Below are positions 32,389 through 41,917 of a stretch of 64,000 nucleotides of DNA, piece by piece (position 1 is the stretch's first letter; the number at the start of each line of letters is the position of its first letter). The notes under the pieces were generated by a model. That model was not told where the DNA came from, did not search any database, and saw only the letters and a program-made list of their open reading frames with translations. Source of the DNA: Selenomonas ruminantium subsp. lactilytica TAM6421 (GTDB lineage Bacteria > Bacillota > Negativicutes > Selenomonadales > Selenomonadaceae). The translations under genes were made by a program, and so were the position numbers. The stretch lies in assembly GCF_000284095.1 (NCBI RefSeq), contig NC_017068.1, forward strand, positions 2,046,001 through 2,110,000, written 5' to 3'.

Positions 32389-33231
32389 ATGAAAAAACAT
32401 AAAAAACGACGAATTTATCGAAAATTTTTCCGCTTTATCTTCCTTTTAGTATTGGTCTTCTTTCTGACCTTTTTCCTGGCGGGCGGTTTTGCCCTCTTTG
32501 CGCCGCGCACCTGGCAGCATGTGGGCGACTTCCTGCCCCGGCTTGAAGCCGTACTGCCTGCCAACCAGCAAACCGATGCACCTAAGGAAATCTCCACCAT
32601 GGACCGGCTCAGCCGCATGGTATTCCTCAAGCGGGCAGTGGATGCCCGGATTGACAAGTCAAACTATGTCAAGCTGCGGGATATCCCCGAAGATATGCAG
32701 AACGCCATCATTGCCGTGGAGGATAGCCGCTTCTACAGCCACTATGGTTTTGATGTGCAGGGCATTATGCGAGCTACGCTTGTCAATCTCCAATATGGAG
32801 AAGTCACAGAAGGCGCCAGCACCATTACCCAGCAGCTGGTCAAGAACCTCTTCCTTTCCCATGAGCAATCCTTTGGCCGCAAGGCCGAGGAACTGCTGCT
32901 GTCATTGGATATGGAGGCCAACTACAGCAAGAGCGAAATCCTGGAAATGTATCTGAACACCATTTACTACGGTTCCAATTTCTACGGCATCGGCCCGGCG
33001 TCCAAAGGCTATTTCGATAAAAAACCTCAGGAGCTGAAGCTCCCCGAAGCGGCTATGCTGGCCGGAACGCCTAACGCTCCTTCCCTCTACTCTCCCTATG
33101 TGGATTTCATGCTGGCCAAGAAACGCCAGTTTGTCGTGATCGACGCCATGGTACGCAATGGCTATATCGATAAATCCACCGCTGAATCCGCCAAGATAAA
33201 GCCGATCTATCTGGCCAATCCAAGCGAATAA
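32389..33231 (+). CDS. mtgA: monofunctional peptidoglycan glycosyltransferase (GT51)
   Basis: 280 residues. Polymerises lipid II into glycan strands at the outer face of the inner membrane. One N-terminal anchor (FIFLLVLVFFLTFFLAGGF) after a very basic tail, then the GT51 motifs AVEDSRFYSHYGFD (catalytic Glu, about 110), GASTITQQLVKNLFLS, RKAEELLLSLDME (third motif) and EMYLNTIYYGSNFYGI. There is no transpeptidase domain: the protein ends after PNAPSLYSPY and a short helix. AAGGAG precedes the ATG. Divergent from argC, single gene. Confidence 0.92.
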   Translation: MKKHKKRRIYRKFFRFIFLLVLVFFLTFFLAGGFALFAPRTWQHVGDFLPRLEAVLPANQQTDAPKEISTMDRLSRMVFLKRAVDARIDKSNYVKLRDIPEDMQNAIIAVEDSRFYSHYGFDVQGIMRATLVNLQYGEVTEGASTITQQLVKNLFLSHEQSFGRKAEELLLSLDMEANYSKSEILEMYLNTIYYGSNFYGIGPASKGYFDKKPQELKLPEAAMLAGTPNAPSLYSPYVDFMLAKKRQFVVIDAMVRNGYIDKSTAESAKIKPIYLANPSE

Positions 33232-33236
33232 AAGAA

Positions 33237-33276
33237 AAAGGAGACTAAGCCCCAATTTCTGGAGCCTGTCTCCTTT
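33237..33276 (+). terminator. intrinsic terminator of mtgA
   Basis: AAAGGAGAC (from 33237) pairs with GTCTCCTTT (to 33276), with inner pairing around a loop, followed by a T-rich run; it can also serve the convergent gene at 33280. Confidence 0.75.
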
Positions 33277-33279
33277 ATT

Positions 33280-33846
33280 TTATTTCTTTTTATTGCCGGC
33301 TTTAACCTGTTCCTCAGTGCTGCGGTCTAAATGTTTGTAGAACTGTTCGCAGAGGTTGTTGAAGGTATTCACAGAATCGCCTTCGCTCTTGTTGGCACGA
33401 ATCTCATAAGTGTAGAGGAGTTCATTGGTACCGGATTTGAACACATCAAAGAAGAAGGTGGTACGGCTGTTGTTTGCTACCGTCAGCACCACATAAGCAT
33501 CGGCATAATTGGCTACGTTTTCCTTGTAGATCTTGGCTGCCTGACGGCGGTCCAAGGACTTGATATCCACGTTGGTGGCCGTCTTGATGCCTTCAGCTAC
33601 GGCATCATAAGAAATCACATAGCTGCGGGACACGCGGCTGGCATCCGACACAATCTGCGTCAGCATATCCTTGTTGGGTGCCTTGTCATCCCTCTGCATA
33701 TAAAGCGGAGCTGCCACTGCAATGCGTTTTACGGCAGTGATATCCGCACCTTCCTGTACCGTCACCTTGTCGGCATTAGCAAAAGCAACCTGAGCACTCA
33801 GCACAACCATGCAAAGAGTGAGCAACATCTGAACAATTTTTTTCAT
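33280..33846 (-). CDS. exported protein of unknown function
   Basis: 188 residues. A clear signal peptide (MKKIVQMLLTLCMVVLSAQVAFA with AFA cleavage site). The mature part starts ADKVTVQEGADITAVKRIAVAAP, then IYKENVANYADAYVVLTVANN and FFFDVFKSGTNELLYTYEI, an alpha/beta layout similar to small periplasmic proteins of the Selenomonads that I cannot assign to a named family. The start at 33846 has GGAGGG upstream; a longer frame to 33894 lacks one. The lysine-rich end (AGNKKK) is unusual. Function unknown. Confidence 0.75.
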   Translation of the reverse strand: MKKIVQMLLTLCMVVLSAQVAFANADKVTVQEGADITAVKRIAVAAPLYMQRDDKAPNKDMLTQIVSDASRVSRSYVISYDAVAEGIKTATNVDIKSLDRRQAAKIYKENVANYADAYVVLTVANNSRTTFFFDVFKSGTNELLYTYEIRANKSEGDSVNTFNNLCEQFYKHLDRSTEEQVKAGNKKK

Positions 33847-33959
33847 GGATTGTTTCCCTCCACACATATAAAATTTCGCGATAAAATCGCACATCTAATA
33901 TTGTACACTATTTCGGATAATTCTGCTAGTCTTTAACCAGCAAAGCCGGACAAAAAAAT

Positions 33960-33989
33960 GATACCGGACTCCAACAAGAGCCCGGTATC
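33960..33989 (-). terminator. intrinsic terminator of transketolase
   Basis: GATACCGG / CCGGTATC stem (33960-33967 and 33982-33989), followed on the minus strand by ATTTTTTTG. It lies 14 nt past the tkt stop codon. Confidence 0.8.
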
Positions 33990-34003
33990 GATATGTCTGA
34001 TAC

Positions 34004-36007
34004 TTATTTGTTGTCAGCTACGACCTTGCGCACTACTTCAGCCACATGGTCAACCGTGAAGCCGAATTTCTCGAAGAGAACGCCAGCCGGTGCAGAAGCG
34101 CCGAAGCCCTTCATGGAAACCGTTGCGCCATCGAGGCCAACGTATTTGCCCCAGCCGAAATCACCGAGAGCTTCCACGGCTACGCGGGCGCGGACGTTCT
34201 TCGGCAGGATGCTGGCTTTGTATTCAGCACTCTGCTGCTCGAAGAGATCCATGCAGGGCATGGAAACGACGCGAACGTCCACGCCTTCGCCAGCCAGTTT
34301 TGCCTGGGCTTCCACTGCCAGGGAAACTTCAGAACCCGTAGCGATGATGATACCGTCCATATTAGCAGCATCTTTCGCTTCGGATACCACATAAGCACCC
34401 TTGAGAGCTTCCTTGGAGGAACCCGCCAGCTGCGGCAGGTTCTGACGAGTCAGCACCAGCGCCGTCGGCGTCTTTTCGCTGGTCACAGCCAGATACCAGC
34501 CAGCGGCCGTTTCCGTAGCGTCAGCCGGGCGGAAGACGTTGACATTCGGCGTGGAGCGCAGCATAGCCAGCTGTTCGATTGGCTCATGGGTCGGGCCATC
34601 TTCGCCAACACCGATGCTGTCATGGGTCAGGACATAGGTCACGGGCAGGCCCATCAGTGCAGCCAGACGAACCATGGGCTTGATGTAGTCGCTGAACACG
34701 AAGAAAGTAGCCACATAATTGCGCAGGCCACCATGCAGGGTGATGCCGTTGGCAATAGCTGCCATAGCCAGTTCGCGCACGCCGAAGTGCAGGTTGCGGC
34801 CAGCATAGTTGTCCTTGGAGAAATCGCCGGCATCCTTCATGTCCGTCTTGTTGGACGGAGCCAGGTCAGCACTGCCGCCGAAGAGGTTCGGCAGGAGATC
34901 CTTGAGGCGGTTGATCATGGTGCCGGAAACAGCACGGGTAGCCTGTGCCTTGTCTTCATAGAACCAGAATTCTTCATTGTCCAGCAGAGCCTGAGCATCA
35001 ACCGGTGCATGGAACTTATCCCATTTAGCCTTGAGTTCCGGGAACTTCGCGCAGTAGTCAGCAAAGAGCTTATTCCAGGCTTCTTCTGCCTGAGCCCCCT
35101 TAGCAGCCAGTTCCTGATAGTGGTCATAGACATTCTGCGGAATGTTGAAGCTCTTGTCCGGTTCCGGCCAGCCAAGAGTTTCCTTGAGGGCCTTGACATT
35201 TTCTACACCCAGGGGTTCGCCATGAGCGCTGGCCTTGCCCTGCTTAGCCGGGCAGCCATAGCCAATCTGCGTCTTCACCGTGATGAAGGACGGATGTTCC
35301 TTATCAGCCTTGGCAGCTTCGATAGCCTTGCCGATGGCCTCAAGGTCATTGCCGTCTTCCACCGTCAGCGTCTGGAAGCCGAAAGCCTGCATGCGTTTTT
35401 CCACATTTTCCGTGAAGGCGATATCCGTGCTGCCTTCGATGGAGATATTGTTGGAATCGTAAAGGATAATGAGTTTGGAGAGACCGAGGGTGCCAGCCAG
35501 AGAGAAAGCCTCGGAGGAAATGCCTTCCATCATGCAGCCGTCGCCGCCCAGAGCGAAGGTGTAATGGTCAACCACATCATAGCCCGGCTGATTGAATTCA
35601 GCAGCCAGATGTGCTTCAGCCATAGCCATGCCCACAGCCATGCCCATGCCGGCGCCCAGCGGGCCCGTGGTGGCTTCAACACCAACCGTATGGCCGTATT
35701 CCGGATGACCAGGCGTCAAGGAACCATCCTGACGGAAGTTCTTCATATCGTCCATGGTCAGGCCATAGCCAAAGTAATGGAGCAAGGAATAGAGCAGCGT
35801 AGAACCATGTCCACCGGACAGGATGAAACGGTCACGGTTAGCCCACTGGGGGTTCTTCGGATTGTGGTTCATATGGTTAGCCCACAGCTCATAAGCCATA
35901 GGTGCACTGCCCAGGGGCAGGCCCGGATGGCCGGAATTTGCCTTCTGCACAGCATCAGCTGCCAGAACGCGGATAGCATTTACACAAGTAGTATCGATGT
36001 TACTCAA
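34004..36007 (-). CDS. tkt: transketolase
   Basis: 667 residues, full length. Moves two-carbon units between sugar phosphates in the non-oxidative pentose phosphate path, with thiamine diphosphate. ANSGHPGLPLGSAPMAYELW near the N-terminus, GGDGCMMEGISSEAFSLAG (TPP motif GDG...N, about 155), HDSIGVGEDGPTHEPIEQ (about 470) and FRPADATETAAGWYLA in the C-terminal half. GGAGAG lies upstream of the ATG. Single gene, terminators on both sides. Confidence 0.97.
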   Translation of the reverse strand: MSNIDTTCVNAIRVLAADAVQKANSGHPGLPLGSAPMAYELWANHMNHNPKNPQWANRDRFILSGGHGSTLLYSLLHYFGYGLTMDDMKNFRQDGSLTPGHPEYGHTVGVEATTGPLGAGMGMAVGMAMAEAHLAAEFNQPGYDVVDHYTFALGGDGCMMEGISSEAFSLAGTLGLSKLIILYDSNNISIEGSTDIAFTENVEKRMQAFGFQTLTVEDGNDLEAIGKAIEAAKADKEHPSFITVKTQIGYGCPAKQGKASAHGEPLGVENVKALKETLGWPEPDKSFNIPQNVYDHYQELAAKGAQAEEAWNKLFADYCAKFPELKAKWDKFHAPVDAQALLDNEEFWFYEDKAQATRAVSGTMINRLKDLLPNLFGGSADLAPSNKTDMKDAGDFSKDNYAGRNLHFGVRELAMAAIANGITLHGGLRNYVATFFVFSDYIKPMVRLAALMGLPVTYVLTHDSIGVGEDGPTHEPIEQLAMLRSTPNVNVFRPADATETAAGWYLAVTSEKTPTALVLTRQNLPQLAGSSKEALKGAYVVSEAKDAANMDGIIIATGSEVSLAVEAQAKLAGEGVDVRVVSMPCMDLFEQQSAEYKASILPKNVRARVAVEALGDFGWGKYVGLDGATVSMKGFGASAPAGVLFEKFGFTVDHVAEVVRKVVADNK

Positions 36008-36069
36008 TGTGTCTCTCTCCTTACCTGTTACAAGATTGTTTATTCACAAACATCATTCTACAAAAAATA

Positions 36070-36110
36070 ATGGAAAATGTACAGTCCCTTTGCGCATTTT
36101 CCATTAATTT
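36070..36110 (-). terminator. intrinsic terminator after aroH-like gene
   Basis: ATGGAAAATG and CATTTTCCAT arms with a 15-nt loop and T-runs on both sides, in the 159-nt gap between the aroH-like gene and tkt. Confidence 0.75.
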
Positions 36111-36166
36111 TTTTTATGATGTTTTAAGAAACGATTATATATAATTACGTTTTCTCAAAATGAAGC

Positions 36167-36529
36167 TCAAAAGTTTCGCAAATCCGGACGTAATTCCTGC
36201 GCTTTCCCCATATAAACATGCTGGATGTCCGCCTGTTTGAGATCCGTATTCACCAGCAACAGCACCCGGATGCAACGCTCCATAGCACCTTCCACATCCG
36301 GTACCCGGTTGTCGAACAATGGCACCTTGTCAAAGCCCTCCATCTGCCGTGCCCCTGTGGACGGGAAGCCAGCGGTCAAATCATCGGTGCAGCCAAAGAT
36401 GCAGGCCCCGATGTCCTCAGGCTTGACTTTGTTGCGGCGCAGAATCTGGGACAGCAGCATCTTGGCTGCCTGCCAGATTTCCTCTTTCTTGTTTTCCCCT
36501 ACGACAATTGCTCCACGAATTCCTCTCAT
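36167..36529 (-). CDS. aroH: AroH-family chorismate mutase-like protein (catalytic Glu absent)
   Basis: 120 residues, ungapped against Bacillus subtilis AroH from Arg7 to Arg90 when aligned from memory. Present: MRGIRGAI (Arg7 equivalent, here Arg5), ARQMEG (Arg63 equivalent) and RCIRVLLLV (Arg90 equivalent, here Arg88). Absent: the Glu78 equivalent, which in AroH enzymes lies in the sequence QE(M/I)xV; here the stretch is FDNRVPDVEGAM with Val at that place. The family normally converts chorismate to prephenate in phenylalanine/tyrosine synthesis. The gene lies 32 nt downstream of the UbiB-like gene. Whether it still acts as a mutase is doubtful. Confidence 0.75.
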   Translation of the reverse strand: MRGIRGAIVVGENKKEEIWQAAKMLLSQILRRNKVKPEDIGACIFGCTDDLTAGFPSTGARQMEGFDKVPLFDNRVPDVEGAMERCIRVLLLVNTDLKQADIQHVYMGKAQELRPDLRNF

Positions 36530-36561
36530 AAATCATTCCTCCTATGTTCAGGCACCGCCTA

Positions 36562-38163
36562 TTATGGTTCCCGATGAATCTCCCAGATAATCCGCAAACT
36601 GAGGATAAAGGCAATCAGATAACCCAAAAAGCCCAATAAAGGTATCTCCATGATCTTCGGTGTCATCTGGGTGGTACAAATGGTGCTGGAGCCCAAAAGC
36701 AGGGCTGCCACCAGCAGGGCCAGTATCACCTTGTTGATCATACGATCCAAATGACGCAGGGGTTCCTCCGAACCCGTCACATCCAGATTCACCTTGGTCT
36801 GACCGCTCATGGTCATCTTGAGGATGTCTGAAATCTGCTCAGGCAGCTGGGCTGACTTCTTCAAAAGCATCATGCCCTCTTGCTTGGCTTTTTCGATTTC
36901 GTCCTTCCAGTCAAAGTTCCGCTTATAATCCACCGCCAGACTCCGGGCAAAAATCTCCACGAAGCTGACCTTGGGGCAGCAAAGACGCATAACCCCCTCA
37001 ACCGTCAGCACCCCCCGGGCAAACATGGACAGCCCCTGGGGACAGACAATATGGTGCACCCGCATCAGATTCATGATCTGCCGGGTCAGCACCCCCATCT
37101 GCAATTCACTGAAGTCCAAACTGCTATACTGGGCCAGCATGGCATCGATATCCTGATAAAGGGCCGTATGGTTGATCTTTCCCCTGACAATCCCCAGGGA
37201 AAGCACCGCCGCCTTCATTTCGAAGGTATCGTGATGCGCCAAGGAATAAACCGCCTTGCGGATAGCTGCCCGATCCCGTCCGGAAAGGCGTCCCATCATG
37301 CCCAGATCCAGCCAGACGATGCGGCCGTTGCGAATCCAGATATTGCCGGGATGGGGATCTGCATGGAAGAAACCATCCTCAATGATCTGCCGCACATAAT
37401 TCTCACCCAGGCGACGCCCCAACGTATTGATATCATAGCCCCGCTCCTTCAGCTTGGCAAAATCATCAATACAGATGCCATCCACGTATTCCATCACCAG
37501 TATATGCTGCATGGACAGGTTGCGATAGACCTTCGGACAGGTGACATAATCCACATCCTGATTGAGATGGGCAAATTCCTCAATATGATCCGCCTCCATG
37601 AGAAAATCCATTTCCTGCTTGGCAATGGTCCACATTTCGTCGAGTACCATATTGAAATCAATGACATCCTGGGAGCGGCTCACCACCTTCAGCAGCGTGG
37701 CCGCCCGCTTCAGCAGCACGATATCCTTGCTCATGATCTCATAGATGCCCGGCCGCTGTACCTTCACCACCACTTTTTCCCCGGTGGTCAGCACCGCTTT
37801 ATGTACCTGAGCAATGCTGGCTGAGCCAATCGCCCCTTCATCGATGTAGGAGAACACCTGATTCCAGCGACGGTTGTACTCCCGCTCGATAACCTCAATC
37901 ACGGTGGAAAAAGGCATGGGCTTGGCTTCAGTCTGCAGCTTCATGAGTTCATCGCAGTATTCCGGCGGCAAAAAATCCGGCCGCATGCTCAAAACCTGCC
38001 CCAGTTTCACAAAGGTAGGCCCCAGATCCTCAAGGATCTGCCGCAATTTCTCCGGTGTCATGCCCTTGACGACTTCCCGCTTGCGCAGTACCGCCACCAT
38101 TTCCTTCAAACGTTCCGTGGTGCCGGCATCTTCAGTTTTCGTATTAAAGAACTTTCCCAGCAT
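36562..38163 (-). CDS. ubiB: UbiB/ABC1-family atypical kinase
   Basis: 533 residues. Hallmarks: the family-specific KxGQ motif in GPTFVKLGQVLSMRPDFLP (about residue 50), the A-rich nucleotide loop GSASIAQVHKAV, KVQRPG (ion-pair Lys region), FFHADPHPGNIWIRNGRIVWLDLGMMG (catalytic loop and DxG). Two membrane helices at the C-terminus (VILALLVAALLLGSSTIC and LLGFLGYLIAFILSL). Family members assist isoprenoid quinone or lipid metabolism; the exact job here is unknown. ATG at 38163; first of a probable two-gene unit with the aroH-like gene. Confidence 0.9.
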   Translation of the reverse strand: MLGKFFNTKTEDAGTTERLKEMVAVLRKREVVKGMTPEKLRQILEDLGPTFVKLGQVLSMRPDFLPPEYCDELMKLQTEAKPMPFSTVIEVIEREYNRRWNQVFSYIDEGAIGSASIAQVHKAVLTTGEKVVVKVQRPGIYEIMSKDIVLLKRAATLLKVVSRSQDVIDFNMVLDEMWTIAKQEMDFLMEADHIEEFAHLNQDVDYVTCPKVYRNLSMQHILVMEYVDGICIDDFAKLKERGYDINTLGRRLGENYVRQIIEDGFFHADPHPGNIWIRNGRIVWLDLGMMGRLSGRDRAAIRKAVYSLAHHDTFEMKAAVLSLGIVRGKINHTALYQDIDAMLAQYSSLDFSELQMGVLTRQIMNLMRVHHIVCPQGLSMFARGVLTVEGVMRLCCPKVSFVEIFARSLAVDYKRNFDWKDEIEKAKQEGMMLLKKSAQLPEQISDILKMTMSGQTKVNLDVTGSEEPLRHLDRMINKVILALLVAALLLGSSTICTTQMTPKIMEIPLLGFLGYLIAFILSLRIIWEIHREP

Positions 38164-38210
38164 AGCACTGGCTCCTTTATCCTGGTTCGCTTCAGAGTTT
38201 ATCCCTTGAT

Positions 38211-39833
38211 TTATTTCTTGCCGTATTTCTCTGCTAATTGCTGTTTGACCGTCTCATTGGCCAGGAAGTCATCATAGGTGGTCACGCGGTCCACTACACC
38301 GTCCGGCGTGATATCGATGATGCGGTTGGCAATGGTCTGGACGAACTCATGGTCATGAGATACGAACAGAGCCGTGCCGCCGAAGGAAATCAGGCCGTTG
38401 TTGAGGGCCGTGATGGATTCCAGATCCAGATGGTTGGTGGGCTCGTCCATCAGCAGGACGTTAGCGCCGGAGAGCATCATCTTGGACAGCATGCAGCGCA
38501 CGCGCTCGCCACCGGAGAGCACGGAGGCCTTCTTGAGGCTTTCCTCGCCGGAGAACAGCATGCGGCCCAAGAAACCGCGCACGAAGGTTTCATCCGGGTC
38601 CTTGGAATACTGGCGCAGCCAATCCACCAGGGACAGGGATACGCCATCGAAGTAAGCGGAATTATCTGCCGGCAGGTAGCTCTGGGTAGTAGTTACGCCC
38701 CATTTGAAGGTACCTTCATCCGCCTCTTCCTCACCCATGAGGATCTTGAACAGCATGGTCTTGCCGATGCTGTTGGGGCCGACAAAGGCCACCTTGTCAC
38801 CGCGCTTCAGCGTGAAGCTGACATTCTTCAACACCTGTTCGCCATCCACAGTCTTGGAAATGCCATCCACCTGCAGCAGCTGGTCGCCAGCTTCGCGGTC
38901 CGGCGTGAAGGCAATATAGGGATAACGGCGGGAAGAGGGCTTGATGTCCTCCACCTTGATCTTATCGAGGAGTTTCTTACGGCTCGTAGCCTGCTTGGAT
39001 TTGGCGGCATTAGCGGCAAAACGGGCGATGAAATTCTGCAGTTCCTTGATCTTTTCCTCGGCCTTCTTGTTCTGCTCCTTCTGCAGCTGCAGGGCCAGCT
39101 GGCTGGACTGATACCAGAAATCATAGTTGCCGGCATAGAGCTGAATGGCACCGAAGTCCACATCGCAGATATAGGTGCAGACCTGATTCAGGAAGTGACG
39201 GTCATGGGATACGACGATAACCGTATTCTCAAAATTGGCCAGGAAGTCTTCCAGCCAGTTGATTGACTCCACATCGAGGTGGTTGGTAGGCTCGTCCAGG
39301 AGCAGGATGTCCGGATTGCCGAACAGTGCCTGTGCCAGCAGGACGCGAACCTTTTCCTTGGCCGTGAGATCAGCCATCTTCATGGTATGTTCGTCTTCGG
39401 GAATACCCAGACCATTCAGCAGGCGGGCAGCTTCCGACTCCGCATCCCAGCCGTTGAGTTCGGCAAATTCCGCTTCCAGTTCCGAAGCCTTCATGCCATC
39501 TTCCTCGGAGAAATCCGGCTTAGCATAGAGAGCATCCTTCTCGTCCATGATTTCCACCAGACGCTTATGCCCCATGATAACCGTGCGCAGCACCTCGTAA
39601 TCATCATAAGCGTAATGGTCCTGCTGCAGCACAGCCAGACGCTCACCCGGCGTGATCTCGATATTGCCGCCGGTCGGCTCGATCTCTCCGGACAAAAGCT
39701 TCAGAAAGGTGGATTTACCGGCACCATTGGCACCGATGATACCATAACAGTTCCCCGGCGTAAATTTCAGATTTACATCCTTATACAGAACGCGCTTACC
39801 AAACTGTAAACTCACATTATTAGTAGTAATCAT
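38211..39833 (-). CDS. ABC-F family ATPase
   Basis: 540 residues, two ABC domains joined by a linker (about 240-310) rich in Lys and Gln. Walker A: IIGANGAGKSTFLKLL and VGPNSIGKTMLFKIL; Walker B: ILLLDEPTNHLD and VLLMDEPTNHLD. The first signature is degenerate (ADLTAKEKVRVLLAQ) while the second is normal (LSGGERVR), the pattern of the YbiT/YkpA branch. No membrane domains: ABC-F proteins act on ribosomes as translation factors. The specific subfamily role cannot be fixed. Short AGAGAGG upstream. Confidence 0.93.
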   Translation of the reverse strand: MITTNNVSLQFGKRVLYKDVNLKFTPGNCYGIIGANGAGKSTFLKLLSGEIEPTGGNIEITPGERLAVLQQDHYAYDDYEVLRTVIMGHKRLVEIMDEKDALYAKPDFSEEDGMKASELEAEFAELNGWDAESEAARLLNGLGIPEDEHTMKMADLTAKEKVRVLLAQALFGNPDILLLDEPTNHLDVESINWLEDFLANFENTVIVVSHDRHFLNQVCTYICDVDFGAIQLYAGNYDFWYQSSQLALQLQKEQNKKAEEKIKELQNFIARFAANAAKSKQATSRKKLLDKIKVEDIKPSSRRYPYIAFTPDREAGDQLLQVDGISKTVDGEQVLKNVSFTLKRGDKVAFVGPNSIGKTMLFKILMGEEEADEGTFKWGVTTTQSYLPADNSAYFDGVSLSLVDWLRQYSKDPDETFVRGFLGRMLFSGEESLKKASVLSGGERVRCMLSKMMLSGANVLLMDEPTNHLDLESITALNNGLISFGGTALFVSHDHEFVQTIANRIIDITPDGVVDRVTTYDDFLANETVKQQLAEKYGKK

Positions 39834-39866
39834 AGACTATTAATTATCCTCTCTCTCATTGAATCA

Positions 39867-40652
39867 TTATCGCGAAAGCATTTCGCGGAACATACTCATA
39901 ATACTCTGCCCATAGGAATAGCCGGGCACTGCCCATCTGCCATTGAGATCCGTCCAGCTGCTGAGCGTCTGGGAACCATAAGAGCTGCGTACCAGGGAGT
40001 AACGCGGATCAACCACAGGTTCCACAGGCTGGCGCGTGGATGCATAGGCCAGCAGATGCTGGATCTGCGCACGCACGCCTAATTTAGCGGAACTGAAATA
40101 CGCCCCCTTCACCTCATTGCTGGTCGTCCCCAGCCCACAATAGTTATTCTGATCAGCCGTCACCGTTCCGCCATAACGGAAGAATCCCGTTTCCTTCAAA
40201 GCCTGGGCAAAGGCCACATCGAGGCGGATGCCTTCTCTGGCACCTTCTTCATAATAGTAAGCCACCAGTTCTTTCGGCGACACGGAAATATCCGGTCTCG
40301 GGTTGACACTCAGGAGATATTTCACGCACTGTTCCTGACTGGCCAGAGCCGTACCGATAATGGAATCATCAAAAGCCGATACCGTCTGCGGAACCTTCAG
40401 CCCCACTTCCTTTTTTTCTGTCACCGGCGGGTGCAGGATTGCGTCCACGCGGGCTTCCAGACTATTATGGCTGCCGCGCTCCACAGTGCGGGAGCTGCCA
40501 CTCATATTCAGGGAATGATTGGTATCCACCTTGGTTTCCATTTCTGGCTGTACCGCCATATGCCGGGCCTCTGCCTGATTTGACCATGCTAAGGCAAAAC
40601 TTCCCGCCAATAAACCGGCCAGCAAAAATCTCGAATAACGGTTAAACAACAC
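39867..40652 (-). CDS. exported N-acetylglucosaminidase-type peptidoglycan hydrolase
   Basis: 261 residues with signal peptide (FLLAGLLAGSFALAWSNQAEA). The C-terminal glucosaminidase domain (about 110-255) shows VAFAQALKETGFFRYGG with the catalytic Glu, NNYCGLGTT and LGVRAQIQHLLAYAST, then WAVPGYSYGQSIMSMF. Cuts GlcNAc-MurNAc bonds in peptidoglycan. The region of about 30-100 is a low-complexity linker. Downstream of the NCS2-like permease by 18 nt, so co-transcription is likely. Confidence 0.85.
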   Translation of the reverse strand: MLFNRYSRFLLAGLLAGSFALAWSNQAEARHMAVQPEMETKVDTNHSLNMSGSSRTVERGSHNSLEARVDAILHPPVTEKKEVGLKVPQTVSAFDDSIIGTALASQEQCVKYLLSVNPRPDISVSPKELVAYYYEEGAREGIRLDVAFAQALKETGFFRYGGTVTADQNNYCGLGTTSNEVKGAYFSSAKLGVRAQIQHLLAYASTRQPVEPVVDPRYSLVRSSYGSQTLSSWTDLNGRWAVPGYSYGQSIMSMFREMLSR

Positions 40653-40670
40653 GAACAGTACACTCCTAAC

Positions 40671-41852
40671 TTACTCTCTAATTACCATCTTACACAAAGC
40701 ATAAACAAACGCCGCAGTTCCTATCGCGACTGCAAAATCCCCCGTCAGGGGCAGCAGCACCACCAAAACGAGCACCGTCAACAATTCCCTCCGCCGCTGA
40801 TTTTCCTCAGCGGACAGGGGACAATCCTGCAGTGTTTCCAGCAAAAGCAGGACGCCACCGCCCACAAAAACAGGCACCAGCATCGCAGGAAAATCAGCCA
40901 GGGCCGCCAGCAATGGCTCACAAAACAAGGCCAAGGCCAATACCGCAGCTGCCACAAGGCCTGCCCGTCTGCCACTTACAGCCTCACGGCTCGCCGCCGC
41001 GGCAGGCGAGATCACCAATGGCGTCATTCCCGCCCATGCGCCCAACGCATTGAAAGCCAACAAGGCCTTCACCCCGTCAACAGTCTTTTGCCCTTTGGCC
41101 AGGGCTGACCAGGTACAGGCATGGATGACGCTCAACATGACAGTGAGGCTGAGCACCGTCAGCCCATAGAAGCCCCCATCCTGTTCCGGGAAAGACAGGG
41201 CCAGCATACCGGCCACCTTCTGCAATCCCTCCGGCTGGAAAAACGGCGCCGCCGGAACAGCCCAAAAGCCTTCCCAAAGGGTTGCTATGGCTGTAACCAG
41301 CATCCCGGCAAAAAGGGCACTATGCCGCCGGCCGGCCAGCAATATCAGGGTTATGCCCAGACCTGCCATGCTCCAATAGAACAAGGGATCGGCCATATCC
41401 CCCAGCATCGTGACCTGCCAGGCTGAGGTAATGATGATCCGCCCCAGCTTCAAGCCCAGGAAGATCAGGAATACCGCCAGCGCCAGCTTTATTCCCCAGG
41501 GGAAAAATGGCGCCATCTGTTTGCGCCCCAGCCTGGTTCCTGCCTGCCAAAGGATAAAGCCCAGCAGGGAAGCATAAAAACAGCTGCCCAGAACAGTCTG
41601 CCAGCCCAGGCCATGGGATATGGCCACGATATAGACCAGATATCCCGTTACCGTAAGCGAAGGTGCGAGTACCACGGCCTGCCCGCGCCGGGCCAGCCAT
41701 AACGTCCCCACCAGGGCGAGAAGGACACTTGCCGTAAAGCAGCCGGCAAAATCCATGCCGGCCAGCGATAACATACCAGCTGACGCCGTAAAAGATGCCA
41801 AGGCACATACAGCCATCGTCACGCCAGTAAAAATATCCCGGCTTAAATCCAT
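40671..41852 (-). CDS. NCS2/AzgA-like nucleobase permease
   Basis: 393 residues, about 12 hydrophobic helices. The start of the protein, MDLSRDIFTGVTMAVCALASF and the following SLAGMDFAGCFTASVLLALVGTL, matches the layout of AzgA/NCS2 purine permeases, as do APSLTVTGYLVY (the usual APGMGLNAY region) and AWAGMTPLVISPAAA. Substrate unknown and the match is loose. The start at 41852 has GGAGG upstream; the frame opens earlier at 41882. Confidence 0.6.
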   Translation of the reverse strand: MDLSRDIFTGVTMAVCALASFTASAGMLSLAGMDFAGCFTASVLLALVGTLWLARRGQAVVLAPSLTVTGYLVYIVAISHGLGWQTVLGSCFYASLLGFILWQAGTRLGRKQMAPFFPWGIKLALAVFLIFLGLKLGRIIITSAWQVTMLGDMADPLFYWSMAGLGITLILLAGRRHSALFAGMLVTAIATLWEGFWAVPAAPFFQPEGLQKVAGMLALSFPEQDGGFYGLTVLSLTVMLSVIHACTWSALAKGQKTVDGVKALLAFNALGAWAGMTPLVISPAAAASREAVSGRRAGLVAAAVLALALFCEPLLAALADFPAMLVPVFVGGGVLLLLETLQDCPLSAEENQRRRELLTVLVLVVLLPLTGDFAVAIGTAAFVYALCKMVIRE

Positions 41853-41917
41853 GCCTTTTCCAACCTCCACACAGTATATCAATTCTATTTTACCACAGGA
41901 ATATGAAAATTGACAGG

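Noticed and set aside
34046-36070. Plus-strand open frame of about 670 codons
   Set aside because: Antisense to transketolase, same explanation.
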